DNA of 64,000 bases from Microbacterium helvum (GCF_014779795.1 NZ_JACXZS010000006.1:229690-293689); one strand, 5' to 3'; numbered from the stretch's first letter, positions 41,756 through 53,268 are shown. Numbers and translations: made by a program. The notes: generated from the letters alone by a model not told the origin.

Positions 41756-42742
41756 CTACTGCTGCTGGATCAGGCGGTCGTAGTCGGGCTCGGCGTCGAT
41801 GTAGTCGAACTCGACGGCGAGTGCGCCCAGGTCCTCGATGCCCGCGTCGGCCAGGTCCCATGTGAACGTCGGGAGCGTGATGCCCGCAGCGGCCTCCGCG
41901 GGGATCTTGAGGTTCGTGGCGATCGCGGCGCGCACGGCGTCCTCGTTGTCGGCGGCCCAGTCCAGCGCCTCCGACATCGCCTCGGAGTAGGACTTCACGA
42001 GATCGGGGTCCTCGTCGAGCAGCTTCTGCGTCGTGATGTTGGTCAGCACCGACAGCCCCGGGATCGTGGCCTGGTACGGCGCCACCACCGAGGTGCCGCC
42101 GGCGCCGACGATCTGGGCGCGGAACGGGTCGGGCGCCCATGCGGCGTCCATCGTGCCGGCCTCGAGCTGCGCGGGGACGTCGGGGAACGCGACCTCGACG
42201 AACTCGATGGTCGAGGGGTCGCCGCCGTCGTCCTGCACGGCCTTGCGGATCGTGAGGTCGCCCGCGGCGCCGATCGTGTTCACCGACACCTTCTTGCCGG
42301 CCAGGTCGGCGGGGCGGGTGATGCCGGAGTCGCCGAGCGCGACCACCGCGTTGACGTCGGTGCCCTCGGTGAGGCTGTTCGCGTAGTTGCCGACGATCGT
42401 GACGCCGAGGTCCTGCAGGTCTGCGCGGATCGGGCCGAACGGCTGGCCGATGGCGAACTGGATGTCGCCGCTGAGCAGCGCGGGGATGGCGTTGGCGCCG
42501 CCCTGTGCGGGAACGACCTCGATCTCGAGGCCGTGCTCCTCGAAGATGCCCTCGTCGATCGCCGCCCACAGCGCGCCGGTCTCGGCGATGGGCAGGGCGG
42601 CGACGCGGACCTTCGTGACCTCGCCCGACGCGGCGTCATCGGTCGGGGTCGAGGAGGAGGACGGAGCGGCGGAATCGGTGCAGCCGCTCAGGGCGAGCGC
42701 GGCTGCGGCGAGCACGCCGATGGTGGCAAGACTCTTCTTCAT
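41756..42742 (-). CDS. ABC transporter substrate-binding lipoprotein, NitT/TauT type
   Basis: 328 aa. Lipobox LALSGC after a short MKKSLATIGV signal peptide. The mature part begins with a Ser/Thr-rich linker, then VRVAALPIAETGALWAAIDEGIFEEHGLEIEVVP and GGANAIPALLSGDIQFAIGQP, the standard NMT1/SsuA/TauA-like start. The ligand is not predictable; the PaaX gene in the operon hints at an aromatic acid. Confidence 0.88.
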   Translation of the reverse strand: MKKSLATIGVLAAAALALSGCTDSAAPSSSSTPTDDAASGEVTKVRVAALPIAETGALWAAIDEGIFEEHGLEIEVVPAQGGANAIPALLSGDIQFAIGQPFGPIRADLQDLGVTIVGNYANSLTEGTDVNAVVALGDSGITRPADLAGKKVSVNTIGAAGDLTIRKAVQDDGGDPSTIEFVEVAFPDVPAQLEAGTMDAAWAPDPFRAQIVGAGGTSVVAPYQATIPGLSVLTNITTQKLLDEDPDLVKSYSEAMSEALDWAADNEDAVRAAIATNLKIPAEAAAGITLPTFTWDLADAGIEDLGALAVEFDYIDAEPDYDRLIQQQ

Positions 42743-43080
42743 TGACGGGCCTCTCGTGGACTGTGCAGGGGGTGTGCGCGTCCGGGGTGCGTCCGGCGGC
42801 AGCCGGGGGTCGGCACCTCGGCGTGCCGGACACAGTCATCGTCGGTCAGCACATCGCGATTGTCAAGTGTTTTGTGACGCCCGTCACGACTTGCATGAAC
42901 AACCGATGCCGCCCGCCGGCACCGGGTCCGTTCAGCGGAACCGACGCTCTTCCATACCGCTCACGCGATCGAGGATGGGCGCGGGCACGATCGTGTGCCT
43001 ATTGCCATTACCTATGGACATAGTTATTGTGTGGATACCGCGGTGCGACGACGCCCGCGGCAGAGGAAAGGACCTCGTCA
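42743..43080. other. 338-base divergent intergenic region (ABC transporter / metF)
   Basis: No gene is supported. It holds promoters for both directions. GTTC-AGCG-GAAC (42930-42941) is a perfect inverted repeat. CTATG-GA-CATAG (43012-43023) is a perfect palindrome about 58 bases before the metF start, in an AT-rich patch with two TATTG words. ATTGTCAAGTGT (42860-42871) resembles weakly the ATTGTCNACRAT sites found near the GntR regulon. Confidence 0.6.
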
Positions 43081-43973
43081 GTGACCCACCCGAACTCGTC
43101 GCCGCAGGCGGCCGCGCTCGTCGACGGCTTCTCACTGGAGATGACCGGCAAGGACGTGCCCGGGCTTGAGGAGGCCCGCGACGCCATCCCCCAGGGGACG
43201 AAGATCAACGTGACGTTCCTCGGCAACGAGGACCTCGAGATGCGCGTCGCCGCCGCGAAGGCGGTGAAGGACATGGGCTTCGTCCCGGTCCCCCACATCT
43301 CGGCGCGACGCCTGGAGTCCGAGGCGCAGCTCGTCGAGTTCCTGACCCGTCTCCAGGACGTCGGCGCCACCGAGCACGTGTTCGCGGTCGGCGGCGACCC
43401 GGCCGAGCCGGCCGGACCGTACCCCGACTCGCTGTCGGTCATCCGATCCGGGCTGCTGCAGCAGCACGGCGTGCGTGAGGTCTCGATCGCCGGCTACCCC
43501 GAAGGCCACCCCGACATCGCCGACGACGTGCTGTGGCGCCACCTCGACGAGAAGGCGCTGACCCTCGCCCAGCAGGGACTGGATGCCGTCGTCCTGACCC
43601 AATTCGCCTTCGACACCGATCCGGTCATGTCGTGGATCGGCGCGGTGCGCGAGCGCGGCATCGACGCGCAGATCCGCATCGGCACGCCGGGACCTGCCGG
43701 CATCAAGCGCCTGCTCGGCTTCGCGCGGCGCTTCGGGATCGGCGCGAACGCGATGATCGTGAAGAAGTACGGCTTCTCGCTGACGAACCTCATGGGCACG
43801 GCGGGCCCGGACCGCTTCGTGTCCGACCTCGCCGAGCGGTTGGTGAGCCCGTCGAACCACGCCGCGCGCGACTCGGGCGACGTGAAGCTGCACTTCTACA
43901 CGTTCGGCGGCCTGCTCGCGACGTCGCAGTGGGCCCGCGAGTTCGTCGCCGCGCAGTCCTCGGGTGCGCGGCG

Positions 43974-43977
<4 letters not shown>
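43081..43977 (+). CDS. metF: Methylenetetrahydrofolate reductase
   Basis: 298 aa from GTG 43081 (AGAGGAAAGGA upstream; a TTG at 43027 is less likely). TIM-barrel MetF features: VTFLGNEDLEMR, HISARRL, FAVGGDP, GYPEGHPD, LTQFAFD and GTPGPAGIKRLLGFARRFGI. In this operon (metF-purU-ligM) it probably runs in the oxidative direction, turning the 5-methyl-THF made by O-demethylation into 5,10-methylene-THF. ATGA overlap with purU. Family is sure; the direction is inference. Confidence 0.88.
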
Positions 43978-46303
<2,326 letters not shown>

Positions 46304-46317
46304 CGCGTATCGCACCA

Positions 46318-46359
46318 CCGCGGCCCGGTCCCTGAGCTTGTCGAAGGGCCGGGCCGCGG
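46318..46359. terminator. Terminator of the metF-purU-ligM operon
   Basis: CCGCGGCCCGG (46318-46328) pairs perfectly with CCGGGCCGCGG (46349-46359). The loop is formed by the 18-bp dispersed repeat cctgagcttgtcgaaggg (46331-46348). Confidence 0.75.
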
Positions 46360-46396
46360 CGTTCCCGCTACCCTCGGGCGAGGAAGGAGAGCATCG

Positions 46397-46978
46397 ATGA
46401 GTCTGCGGTACGCGCTGCTGGCGATCCTGCGGGTCGGCCCGCTGTCGGGCTACGACCTGCAGAAGCAGTTCCACCAGTCGGTCGGGCACGTCTGGCACGC
46501 CCCCGATTCCCAGATCTACCCCGAGCTTCGCAAGATGGAGCAGCTCGGTCTCATCGAAGGCGAGGAGCAGACGCGCGGCGAGCGCGGCACGCGACGCATG
46601 TACCACGTGACCGAGGCCGGCGACCGCGCGTTCGTGGAATGGATGGATGCGCCGCTGGACTACCAGCGGGTGCGCGATCCCGCCCACCTGCGGGCTGCCT
46701 ATCTCGAGGCGACGACACCCGACTCCGCCCGCGCCTTCCTGCAGCGTCACATCGCCCAGTGGGAGAGCGAGCTCTCGCAGTGGGAGGGCGAGCTGGATCG
46801 CATCGACGCCGTCGCCAACCCGATGCTCGTCCGGCGCCTCGCGGTGACCGCGGATGCCGACCGCGAGCGCACGATCGCCTACAAGAGGTTCGCGTACGAG
46901 GGTCTGGTCGAGCGCGCCCAGGCCGAGATCGCGTGGGCCCGCCGCGGGCTGGCCCTCGTCGACCGCCTCGACGCCTGA
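46397..46978 (+). CDS. PadR-family regulator
   Basis: 193 aa. N-terminal PadR winged helix (LRYALLAILRVGPLSGYDLQKQF, SQIYPELRKMEQLGLIEGEE, MYHVTEAGDRAFVEWM) and a Vir-like C-terminal coiled-coil dimerisation domain (LQRHIAQWESELSQWEGELDRI). PadR proteins commonly sense phenolic acids. GGAAGGAG precedes ATG 46397. It follows the O-demethylase operon after its terminator, so it may have its own promoter. Confidence 0.85.
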   Translation: MSLRYALLAILRVGPLSGYDLQKQFHQSVGHVWHAPDSQIYPELRKMEQLGLIEGEEQTRGERGTRRMYHVTEAGDRAFVEWMDAPLDYQRVRDPAHLRAAYLEATTPDSARAFLQRHIAQWESELSQWEGELDRIDAVANPMLVRRLAVTADADRERTIAYKRFAYEGLVERAQAEIAWARRGLALVDRLDA

Positions 46979-47008
46979 CCCTGACTCCTGAGGCGTGCCA
47001 TCGAACAG

Positions 47009-47050
47009 CGCACACAGCCCCGACCTTTTGAGGGGCCGGGGCTGTGTGCG
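47009..47050. terminator. Bidirectional terminator
   Basis: CGCACACAGCCCCG (47009-47022) pairs perfectly over 14 bp with CGGGGCTGTGTGCG (47037-47050). It lies between convergent padR and a small membrane protein gene. Confidence 0.85.
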
Positions 47051-47077
47051 TCTGCCGAGTGCTCCGCAGCCGCTGCG

Positions 47078-47272
47078 TTACTTCGTGGCCGCCGAGCGCT
47101 TCTTGATTCGCATATACCAGACAGCGAGCAGACTCGCGATCACCATCTGCACGAGGAAGACCCACGCATACTGACCAGTCGCGATTCCTGCGATCAGGCC
47201 GAGGGCGACGCTCAGAACCGCAACTGCCGCGACAGCGATGTAGAAGCTCCGAAACTCATGTCCTCTTGACAT
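47078..47272 (-). CDS. Small membrane protein, two helices
   Basis: 64 aa from ATG 47272, chosen because GGGGAGGA sits at the right distance and would lie inside the coding region of the GTG start at 47284. Two hydrophobic segments (FYIAVAAVAVLSVALGLIAG and YAWVFLVQMVIASLLAVWYM) and a basic tail RIKKRSAATK. Unknown function; the stop of the secreted-protein remnant upstream is 18 bases away, so they could be cotranscribed. Confidence 0.6.
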   Translation of the reverse strand: MSRGHEFRSFYIAVAAVAVLSVALGLIAGIATGQYAWVFLVQMVIASLLAVWYMRIKKRSAATK

Positions 47273-47289
47273 CGTCCTCCCCACTCTCC

Positions 47290-48247
47290 TTAGTAGCAGT
47301 CACGCCCGCTGTGTACGAACGGGTTCCATCCCATGTAAGGCGGGATACCCCAGAAAGACAACCCGACGCACATTCCGTTGTCTTTCGCGTAGGTGGCGGT
47401 GGCCCCGATCGCTGCAGCAGCGAGCCCGCATGCGGCCACTCCGGCTGGTCCGGCTACACTACACGCCGTGGCAGCGCCACCAAGCGCGATGAAGCCGGCG
47501 CTAGCGATCTGCCGCGTCTCCCACCGGTTGAACAGGATCGACTTCCAGCCGACGCCCTGGTCGAACCGTGGGTCGGCGACGACCGGGTAAGCGAAGTCGG
47601 CGTTGTGATCCACCACCTGGACCAGCCTCGTGCCATTCACCTCGTAATGCGTGGGAACCGACGTGCCGTTGGCGTCCACCGCCCAGGGCGCATCAGCCCT
47701 GAGAAGAACTTCTCCACGAGCGGAGAGCACGAGCGCTGAGCCGTCAGTCGCAGACACCACTTGCCCGCCATCTGAGATCGTGATGTCGTAAGCGAACGAC
47801 GTCGGGGCGTCAGGCGACGAGATCGTCGTCAGCAGTTGGAGCCCACCGTCGAGCGGCACGACGGCGTTCGCAACTCCGTTGTCCGACGGGTAGGCGATCG
47901 CACCGGAGGCGAGCGCGACCGCATCCGACGCCTGGTCGACAGCCGGGAGGTTGATCGAGATCGACGTCGTCTCCAGCGACACCTTGACGCCGTCGGTCGG
48001 GTCACGCGGAATGGCGACAGCCGCTTGGCCGTCTGTCACGGCCGCATCCGCGGTCGTTGTCTTGGCATCCACCGCCTCTGCGACCAGGGGCGCCGCAGCC
48101 CCAGTCAGCGCGGCTTCGACCGTTGCCGCGGACACATCCGACGAGTCTTCAACTGCGTTGGCGGGGGGGGACGAACGCGGCCAGGGGCAGGAGCACTGCG
48201 AAGCCCATGGCAGCTGCGGAGAGCTTCTTGCGGTAAGAGTTCGTCAT
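47290..48247 (-). pseudogene. Secreted protein gene with a frameshift in a C8 run
   Basis: The region 47290-48135 encodes 281 residues with no known domain, ending in a hydrophobic Gly/Ala segment and a Cys-containing tail. In another frame just upstream, ATG 48247 (AGAAAGG before it) encodes a good signal peptide (MTNSYRKKLSAAAMGFAVLL). The two parts meet at a run of eight C on the coding strand (48170-48163). With seven C the protein would read through an ANA cleavage site into the body. With eight it stops after about 33 codons. So this is a frameshifted, phase-variable or mis-sequenced gene. Confidence 0.7.
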
Positions 48248-48676
48248 CACTGACCTTTCTATTGGAAGATCCTCCCTTGGCATCAAGCTGTCAGCCGGGC
48301 AAGTGGCTTGTCTGTAGGCATTTCGGACTACAGAAGGCTCCGCAGAAAGCTGTTAGGATCAGCGACTTCTTCGTGAACCCGTGCCTATTGACAGGCAGAA
48401 TCCCGGGCTCTGGGGCACCTCAGTGGCGGTGAACCGCTCCACGCCCCCGATGGGCAGCCTGGTGCGGGCCGAGGTCCCCATCGCCGTCTCGCCTATGCCA
48501 GCGCACCTGCTGTGTCTCTGCGGTCGTGATCGTGCCTCCAGCGTGCCCCTGTCTCCACGTGAATCAAGATTGTCGACGATTTTCACGCAGATTTCGTCTG
48601 AGATTCCTCGCGACGACGCGGTCGTCGCGAGATAGTGTCAGTGCACGGACGAAGGGGCCGAAGGGGGTTGGCGGAG
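48248..48676. other. 429-base intergenic region upstream of the GntR gene
   Basis: No coding sequence is convincing here. GC content falls around 48290-48370 and 48560-48610, as expected for divergent promoters. The notable item is ATTGTCGACGAT (48569-48580). The region separates the frameshifted secreted gene (minus) from the GntR gene (plus). Confidence 0.6.
48569..48580 (+). promoter_or_regulatory. GntR/FCD operator candidate, site 1
   Basis: ATTGTCGACGAT fits ATTGTCNACRAT, found also at 54121 and (minus strand) 58936. FCD-type GntR regulators bind TNGTNNNACNA-type palindromes. This copy is 97 bases upstream of the GntR start, suggesting autoregulation. The extended match with site 2 is GATTGTCNACGATTTT. 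Confidence 0.65.
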
Positions 48677-49336
48677 ATGACGGATGCCGCAGTGCTGAGT
48701 GACGACGAGGCGACGGGTCGCCCCGACCTGACGCAGGTGATCCGCGAGGCGATCCTCGACGCCCAGTTCGCGCCGCACCAGCGGCTGATCGAGGCCGACC
48801 TGAGCGAGCGCTACGGCGCATCCCGCGCCGCTGTCCGCACCGCGCTGCTCAATCTCGCCGGCGAGGGCCTCGTCGAGCGCCTGCCGAACCGGGGCGCCCG
48901 GGTGCGGGCGATCACCGTCGACGAAGCCATCGAGATCGTCGAGGTGCGCATCGGACTCGAGACGCTGTGCGCGCGCAAGGCCGCCGAGAACCTCACTCCG
49001 GCCGACGCGACCGCGCTGCGGGCGCTGCGCGCCGAGATCGAGTCGGCCATCGCGGCCGGCGACCTGATGGCGTACTCGCGCCTGAACCAGGAGCTCGACC
49101 GCCGCATCCGCGAGCTCAGCCACCACGGCACCGCCACGCAGCTGCTGGAGCGCCTGCGCGCGCAGTCGGCGCGGCACCAGTTCCGTCTCGCGTTCCACCC
49201 GGGGCGGGCAGCGACCTCCGCCCCCGAGCACATCGCGATCATCGACGCGATCCTCGCGAAAGACCCCGACGCCGCCGAGGCCGCGACCCGCGCCCACCTC
49301 TCTGGCATCGTCGAGGTGCTGCACGGCATGGAGTGA
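48677..49336 (+). CDS. GntR-family regulator, FCD (FadR/VanR-like) subgroup
   Basis: 219 aa if begun at ATG 48677; TTG 48668 or GTG 48635 are alternatives because the best purine-rich stretch (GAAGGGGG) lies further up. N-terminal winged helix: LTQVIREAILDAQFAPHQRLIEADLSERYGASRAAVRTALLNLAGEGLVERLPNRGARV. C-terminal all-helical FCD domain with metal-binding His/Asp positions (RIGLETLCARKAAE, LNQELDRRIRELSHH, PEHIAIIDAIL, ARAHLSGIVEVL). Flanked by the two halves of the methoxyaromatic region, so probably its main regulator. Confidence 0.85.
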   Translation: MTDAAVLSDDEATGRPDLTQVIREAILDAQFAPHQRLIEADLSERYGASRAAVRTALLNLAGEGLVERLPNRGARVRAITVDEAIEIVEVRIGLETLCARKAAENLTPADATALRALRAEIESAIAAGDLMAYSRLNQELDRRIRELSHHGTATQLLERLRAQSARHQFRLAFHPGRAATSAPEHIAIIDAILAKDPDAAEAATRAHLSGIVEVLHGME

Positions 49337-49339
49337 CGG

Positions 49340-49379
49340 GTGAGGGATGCCGGCGGCCGCGGCCGCCGGCATCCCTCAC
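49340..49379. terminator. 40-bp perfect palindrome, bidirectional terminator
   Basis: GTGAGGGATGCCGGCGGCCG is followed at once by its exact reverse complement. It occupies the gap between the convergent GntR gene and the Liv-type binding-protein gene. Confidence 0.85.
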
Positions 49380-49400
49380 TTCTTCCGAGCGGGGCTCAGC

Positions 49401-50672
49401 TCACTGGTCCCAGGACTCGACCGGGGCGTAGCCCTTGCCGTTGTACTTCTGCACCTGCACGGTCGAGACCGCGGGCTGGCCGTCCTCGGTGGTGTCCACT
49501 GAGGAGCCCTCGAGCATCAGCGGCGCGACGTAGTCCTTGATGCTGCGCAGCTGCGTCATGAAGTCGTCCCGCGTGGGCTCGGTCATCTTCGCGAAGACCT
49601 GCTCCAGCGTCGCGCCGACCTGGTACGACCAGACGCAGTGCGGGAACGCGGGGACGTCCGAGTAGTCGGCGTACTCCTTGAGCGCGTCGAGGAACGGGCC
49701 GCCGTCCTCGCTGTCCGCGAACGTCGGCGCGGCCGCCGCCTGGGCGAACGCGACGGTGTAGACGCCCGGGAACGCCGCAGCGCCGCCCGGCTCGAGGATC
49801 GCCGACGGGCTGGACGTGTTCGAGGGCAGGAACCACGAGGGCAGCCAGCCGAGCTCCTGCGTCTTCTGCAGCGACGAGATGACGAGCGGGGTGATCGACA
49901 TCGCGTTGAAGAAGACGTCTGCGCCCGAGCCCGCGAGCTCCGTCAGCTGCGCGTCGACCGAGGTGTCGGTGGCCTCGTAGGTGAGCTCCTTGACGATCTC
50001 GATGTTGTCGGCGCCCTCGATGCCCGCCTTGAACCCCTCGACGTACCCCTCGCCGTAGTCGTCGTTCTGCGACAGGATGGCGACCTTGTGGTCCTCGCTC
50101 GAGCTCGCCAGCAGCTCGCCGAACGCCTGACCCTCGTTCTGGTAGATCGGCACGAAGCCGAGCGACCACGGGCTCTCCTGCTGGTCGCTGAAGATCGGGT
50201 CGCCCGACATGATCAGCGCCTGCGGCATCTCGTCGGCGGTCGCCGCCTCGCGCCACGCCCGGTTGGTGGGCGTGCCGAGGCCGGCCGTCATCGCGAAGAC
50301 GCTGCTCTTCAGCTGGTCGTAGTTGGCCTTCGCCTTCTGCGGGTCGTACTCGTCGTCCAGCGCCTCGATCTCGACCTTGCGGGTCTTGCCGTCGCCGAAC
50401 TCGACACCGCCGTCGGCGTTCTTGGCACCGAAGTAGGCGGTGATGCCGGCGACGGTGCACGTGCCCGGACCGGCGGTGGGGCCTGACAGCGGCGTGGTGA
50501 TGCCGAGCGTGATCGACGTGTCGGTGATGCCGGGGCTCGCCTCGCCACCGCCGCCGTCCTCGGTGCTGTTCGGCGTGCCGCCGCCGCGCGAGCAGCCCGT
50601 GGCGAGGAGGGCGACGATGCCGATCCCCGCGACGACCGAGGCGACGCGCATCTTCCTGCGGTTCGTGCTCAT
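49401..50672 (-). CDS. Branched-chain-type ABC substrate-binding lipoprotein
   Basis: 423 aa. Lipobox LLATGC after a signal peptide, then a Gly/Ser/Glu linker. Periplasmic-binding fold type 1 (Peripla_BP_6): ITLGITTPLSGPTAGPG, GITAYFGAKNADGGVEFGDGKTRKVE, DEYDPQKAKANYDQL and ILSQNDDYGEGYVEGFKAG. This family serves amino acids but in aromatic clusters takes benzoates and cinnamates. ATGA overlap with livM places it last in livGFHM-SBP. Likely ligand: vanillate/syringate-type acids, by context. Confidence 0.88.
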   Translation of the reverse strand: MSTNRRKMRVASVVAGIGIVALLATGCSRGGGTPNSTEDGGGGEASPGITDTSITLGITTPLSGPTAGPGTCTVAGITAYFGAKNADGGVEFGDGKTRKVEIEALDDEYDPQKAKANYDQLKSSVFAMTAGLGTPTNRAWREAATADEMPQALIMSGDPIFSDQQESPWSLGFVPIYQNEGQAFGELLASSSEDHKVAILSQNDDYGEGYVEGFKAGIEGADNIEIVKELTYEATDTSVDAQLTELAGSGADVFFNAMSITPLVISSLQKTQELGWLPSWFLPSNTSSPSAILEPGGAAAFPGVYTVAFAQAAAAPTFADSEDGGPFLDALKEYADYSDVPAFPHCVWSYQVGATLEQVFAKMTEPTRDDFMTQLRSIKDYVAPLMLEGSSVDTTEDGQPAVSTVQVQKYNGKGYAPVESWDQ

Positions 50673-51673
50673 TGGTCCTGCCTCTCTGTGTGGTTCTTGG
50701 CTGTGCCGGTGGCTGAGCCGCCGCGACGGCGCCACAGGCGGGGAAGCGAGACGAGCCCGCCCGGGAGGATGAAGAGCACGATCAGGAGGATCGCGCCCTG
50801 GAGCATCGCCGTGATGTTCGGGTCGATGAGGTTCGTGATCTGGGGCAGCAGCACGTACCAGATGCCGCCCAGCAGCGAGCCGATGATGCTGCCGGCACCG
50901 CCGATGACCATCGACGCCAGCAGCTCGATCGAGTGACCGAAGTGCAGCGTCTCGGGCGACGTGTACTGGATCACCACCATGTAGAGGAAGCCGCTCACGC
51001 CGCCGATGAGCGAGGCGATCGTGAAGGCCAGCACCTTGTACCGGTACGGCGAGACGCCCATCGATGACGCGACGGCCTCGTTGCCCTTCACGATCGCGAA
51101 CGCGCGACCGTACTTGCCGCGGACGAGATTGCGCGTGAGCAGGAAGGTGATGCCGCCGACGAGGAGGACGATGTACAGCTGCCACTGGTCGTCGTACAGG
51201 CCGGTCCACTCGGGGGCGTCCGAGAAGCGCGCGGACGTGCCCTGCGATCCCCCGGTGAAGTCCGACAGGCGTTTGGCGAGCGGCAGCCCCACGAGGGGCA
51301 GCGCGATCGTCACCATCGCGATAGCGAGACCGCCCAGGCGTGCCGCGGCGAGCGCCACGAGCAGGCCGAGCACCGCGGGCAGCAGGCAGGCGGCGAGGAA
51401 GACCAGCACGATGTTCCAGCCGGCGTTGACGCCGAACGCGGTCGCGTAGGCGCCGACCCCGACGAAGAAGATCTGCCCCAGCGAGACCTGCCCGGTGTAG
51501 CCCATCACGACGTTGAGGCCCAGGACCGCGACCGCGAAGACGCCGATGCGGGCGATCGTCTGGTTGGCGAACTCGGGAAGCATCAGGGGCACGACGACGA
51601 GCAGCACGACGACGAGGGCGACACCCGCCCACTTCACCCAGGGCCGGGTCCAGAAGCTCACGGTCGAGGCCAT
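50669..51673 (-). CDS. livM: LivM-type ABC permease
   Basis: 334 aa, about ten helices with the LivM signature region NVVMGYTGQVSLGQIFFVGVGAYA and the cytoplasmic EAA-like segment AIVKGNEAVASSMGVSPYRYKVLAF. GLLVAL...GGLAIAMVTIAL follows the family. Pairs with LivH; start overlaps the LivH stop by one base. Confidence 0.9.
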   Translation of the reverse strand: MASTVSFWTRPWVKWAGVALVVVLLVVVPLMLPEFANQTIARIGVFAVAVLGLNVVMGYTGQVSLGQIFFVGVGAYATAFGVNAGWNIVLVFLAACLLPAVLGLLVALAAARLGGLAIAMVTIALPLVGLPLAKRLSDFTGGSQGTSARFSDAPEWTGLYDDQWQLYIVLLVGGITFLLTRNLVRGKYGRAFAIVKGNEAVASSMGVSPYRYKVLAFTIASLIGGVSGFLYMVVIQYTSPETLHFGHSIELLASMVIGGAGSIIGSLLGGIWYVLLPQITNLIDPNITAMLQGAILLIVLFILPGGLVSLPRLWRRRGGSATGTAKNHTERQDQ

Positions 51674-52554
51674 CAGACGCGCACCACCGCTTTCCGGCCG
51701 AACAGGCCCTGAGGCCGCACGACGAGCACGACGAAGATGAGGATGAAGGGCACCGCGATCTTGAGGTCGTGCCCGATGAAGGGGATGTAGACGGCGGCGA
51801 GGTTCTCGAGCACGCCGATGAGCCAGGCGGCGACGACCACGCCGATGGGACTTGACAGGCCACCGAGGATGCACGCGGCGAGCGCGTAGACCAGGGCGGA
51901 GTCCATCATCCCGGGGGTCAGGGTCAGCTGCGGCGCGACGAGCACGCCGGCGACCGCTCCGAGCACGGCGGCGAGGCTCCAGCCGACCATCAGGCTGCGG
52001 CCGACGTTGATGCCCGAGAACGCGGAAGAGGCCGGATTGATCGCCACGGCCCGCAGCGCCAGCCCCAGCTTCGTGCCGAGGAACAGCGCCTGCATCAGGA
52101 TCATGATCGCGACGATGACGAGGATCGTCCCGAGCGAGCGGACGCTGATCACCGCTCCGGCGACCTTGATGGTCTCCAGGGGGAACAGCGAGGGGAAGAG
52201 CCGGTTGTTATAGGTCCAGATCCACGCGCACACGCCCGTGATGAGCGTGAGCAGGCCGATGGTCACGACCACCGCGGTGTCGGGATCGCCGCGTTCGAAG
52301 CGCCGGATGAGGTAGCGCTCGATGAGGGCCCCGAGGAAGAACGACGCGATGACCGCCATGACGATCGCCAGCACGAGCGGCACCCCGACGCCGTTCAGCG
52401 CCCAGGCGATGTAGGCCGACAGCACAGCCATCCCGCCCTGGGCGAAGTTGATGAGGCCGGTCGCCTGGTTCACCAGCACGATCGCCAGGGCGAGGGCGGC
52501 ATAGATCGACCCCGTCGACAGTCCGTCGATCACGAGCTGGATGAAGGTGCCCAC
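51673..52554 (-). CDS. livH: LivH-type ABC permease
   Basis: 293 aa from GTG 52554. About eight helices; QLVIDGLSTGSIYAALALAIVLV and GLINFAQGGMAVLSAYIAW are typical of LivH N-termini, and LGLALRAVAINPASSAFSGINV is the conserved cytoplasmic loop. Forms the channel with LivM. Three bases separate it from livF. Confidence 0.9.
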   Translation of the reverse strand: MGTFIQLVIDGLSTGSIYAALALAIVLVNQATGLINFAQGGMAVLSAYIAWALNGVGVPLVLAIVMAVIASFFLGALIERYLIRRFERGDPDTAVVVTIGLLTLITGVCAWIWTYNNRLFPSLFPLETIKVAGAVISVRSLGTILVIVAIMILMQALFLGTKLGLALRAVAINPASSAFSGINVGRSLMVGWSLAAVLGAVAGVLVAPQLTLTPGMMDSALVYALAACILGGLSSPIGVVVAAWLIGVLENLAAVYIPFIGHDLKIAVPFILIFVVLVVRPQGLFGRKAVVRV

Positions 52555-52557
52555 CCG

Positions 52558-53268
52558 TCAGCCTCCCAGGTACGCGCGGCGGATCTCGTCCATGCCGCGA
52601 AGCTCCGCCGTGGAACCGGTGAGGGCGTTGCGGCCGGTCTCGAGCACGGTGGCGCTGTCGACGAGGGTGAAGGCGAGGTTGGCGTTCTGCTCGACCACGA
52701 GCATCGCGATGCCCGATTCGCTGCGCAGCCGCCCGATGGCCTGGTACACGGTCTTGGCGGTGCCGGGCGCGAGACCGAGGGATGCCTCGTCCAGCAGCAG
52801 CAGCCGCGGCCTGGCCATGATCGCCCGGGCGATGGCGAGCATCTGCTGCTCGCCGCCCGACAGCGCCGAGGCGTTCGACCGGATGCGGTCCTTCAGCTGC
52901 GGGAACAGCTCGAGGCAGTAGTCGACGTCGGCGCGAACGGCCTTCGCGTCCTTGCGGCGGTAGGCGCCGACCCGCAGGTTCTCGCGGACGGTGAGATCGC
53001 CGAGCGTGCCGCGCCCCTCGGGCACGTGGGCGATGCCGAGCGCCGCCACCTGGTCGGGGCGGAGGCCGCGGAGGTCCTTGCCGTCGAAGCGGATCGTGCC
53101 CGTCGAACGCACGGTGCCGGAGATCGCCCGCAGCGTCGTCGTCTTGCCCGCGCCGTTGGCGCCCAGGATGCCGACCGCGCCGCCCTCGGGGACGGTGAGC
53201 GAGACGCCCTCGAGCACCTGCACCCTGCCGTAGAACGCCCGCACGTCCGCGAGCTCAAGCAGCGTCAT
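52558..53268 (-). CDS. livF: LivF-type ABC ATPase
   Basis: 236 aa, the usual LivF length. Walker A GANGAGKTTTLRAI, VPEGRGTLGDLTVRENL, signature LSGGEQQMLAIARAI, Walker B LLLLDEASLGLAP and the late VVEQNANLAF His-region variant of this family (Q-N in place of His-loop). Overlaps livG by 14 bases. Confidence 0.92.
   Translation of the reverse strand: MTLLELADVRAFYGRVQVLEGVSLTVPEGGAVGILGANGAGKTTTLRAISGTVRSTGTIRFDGKDLRGLRPDQVAALGIAHVPEGRGTLGDLTVRENLRVGAYRRKDAKAVRADVDYCLELFPQLKDRIRSNASALSGGEQQMLAIARAIMARPRLLLLDEASLGLAPGTAKTVYQAIGRLRSESGIAMLVVEQNANLAFTLVDSATVLETGRNALTGSTAELRGMDEIRRAYLGG

Noticed and set aside
42860..42871. Fourth GntR operator (ATTGTCAAGTGT)
   Set aside because: Only the left half matches ATTGTCNACRAT; kept as a weak resemblance in the intergenic entry.
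43027..43080. TTG start giving an 18-residue longer MetF
   Set aside because: The extension lacks family similarity; GTG 43081 follows a purine-rich site and fits the usual length.
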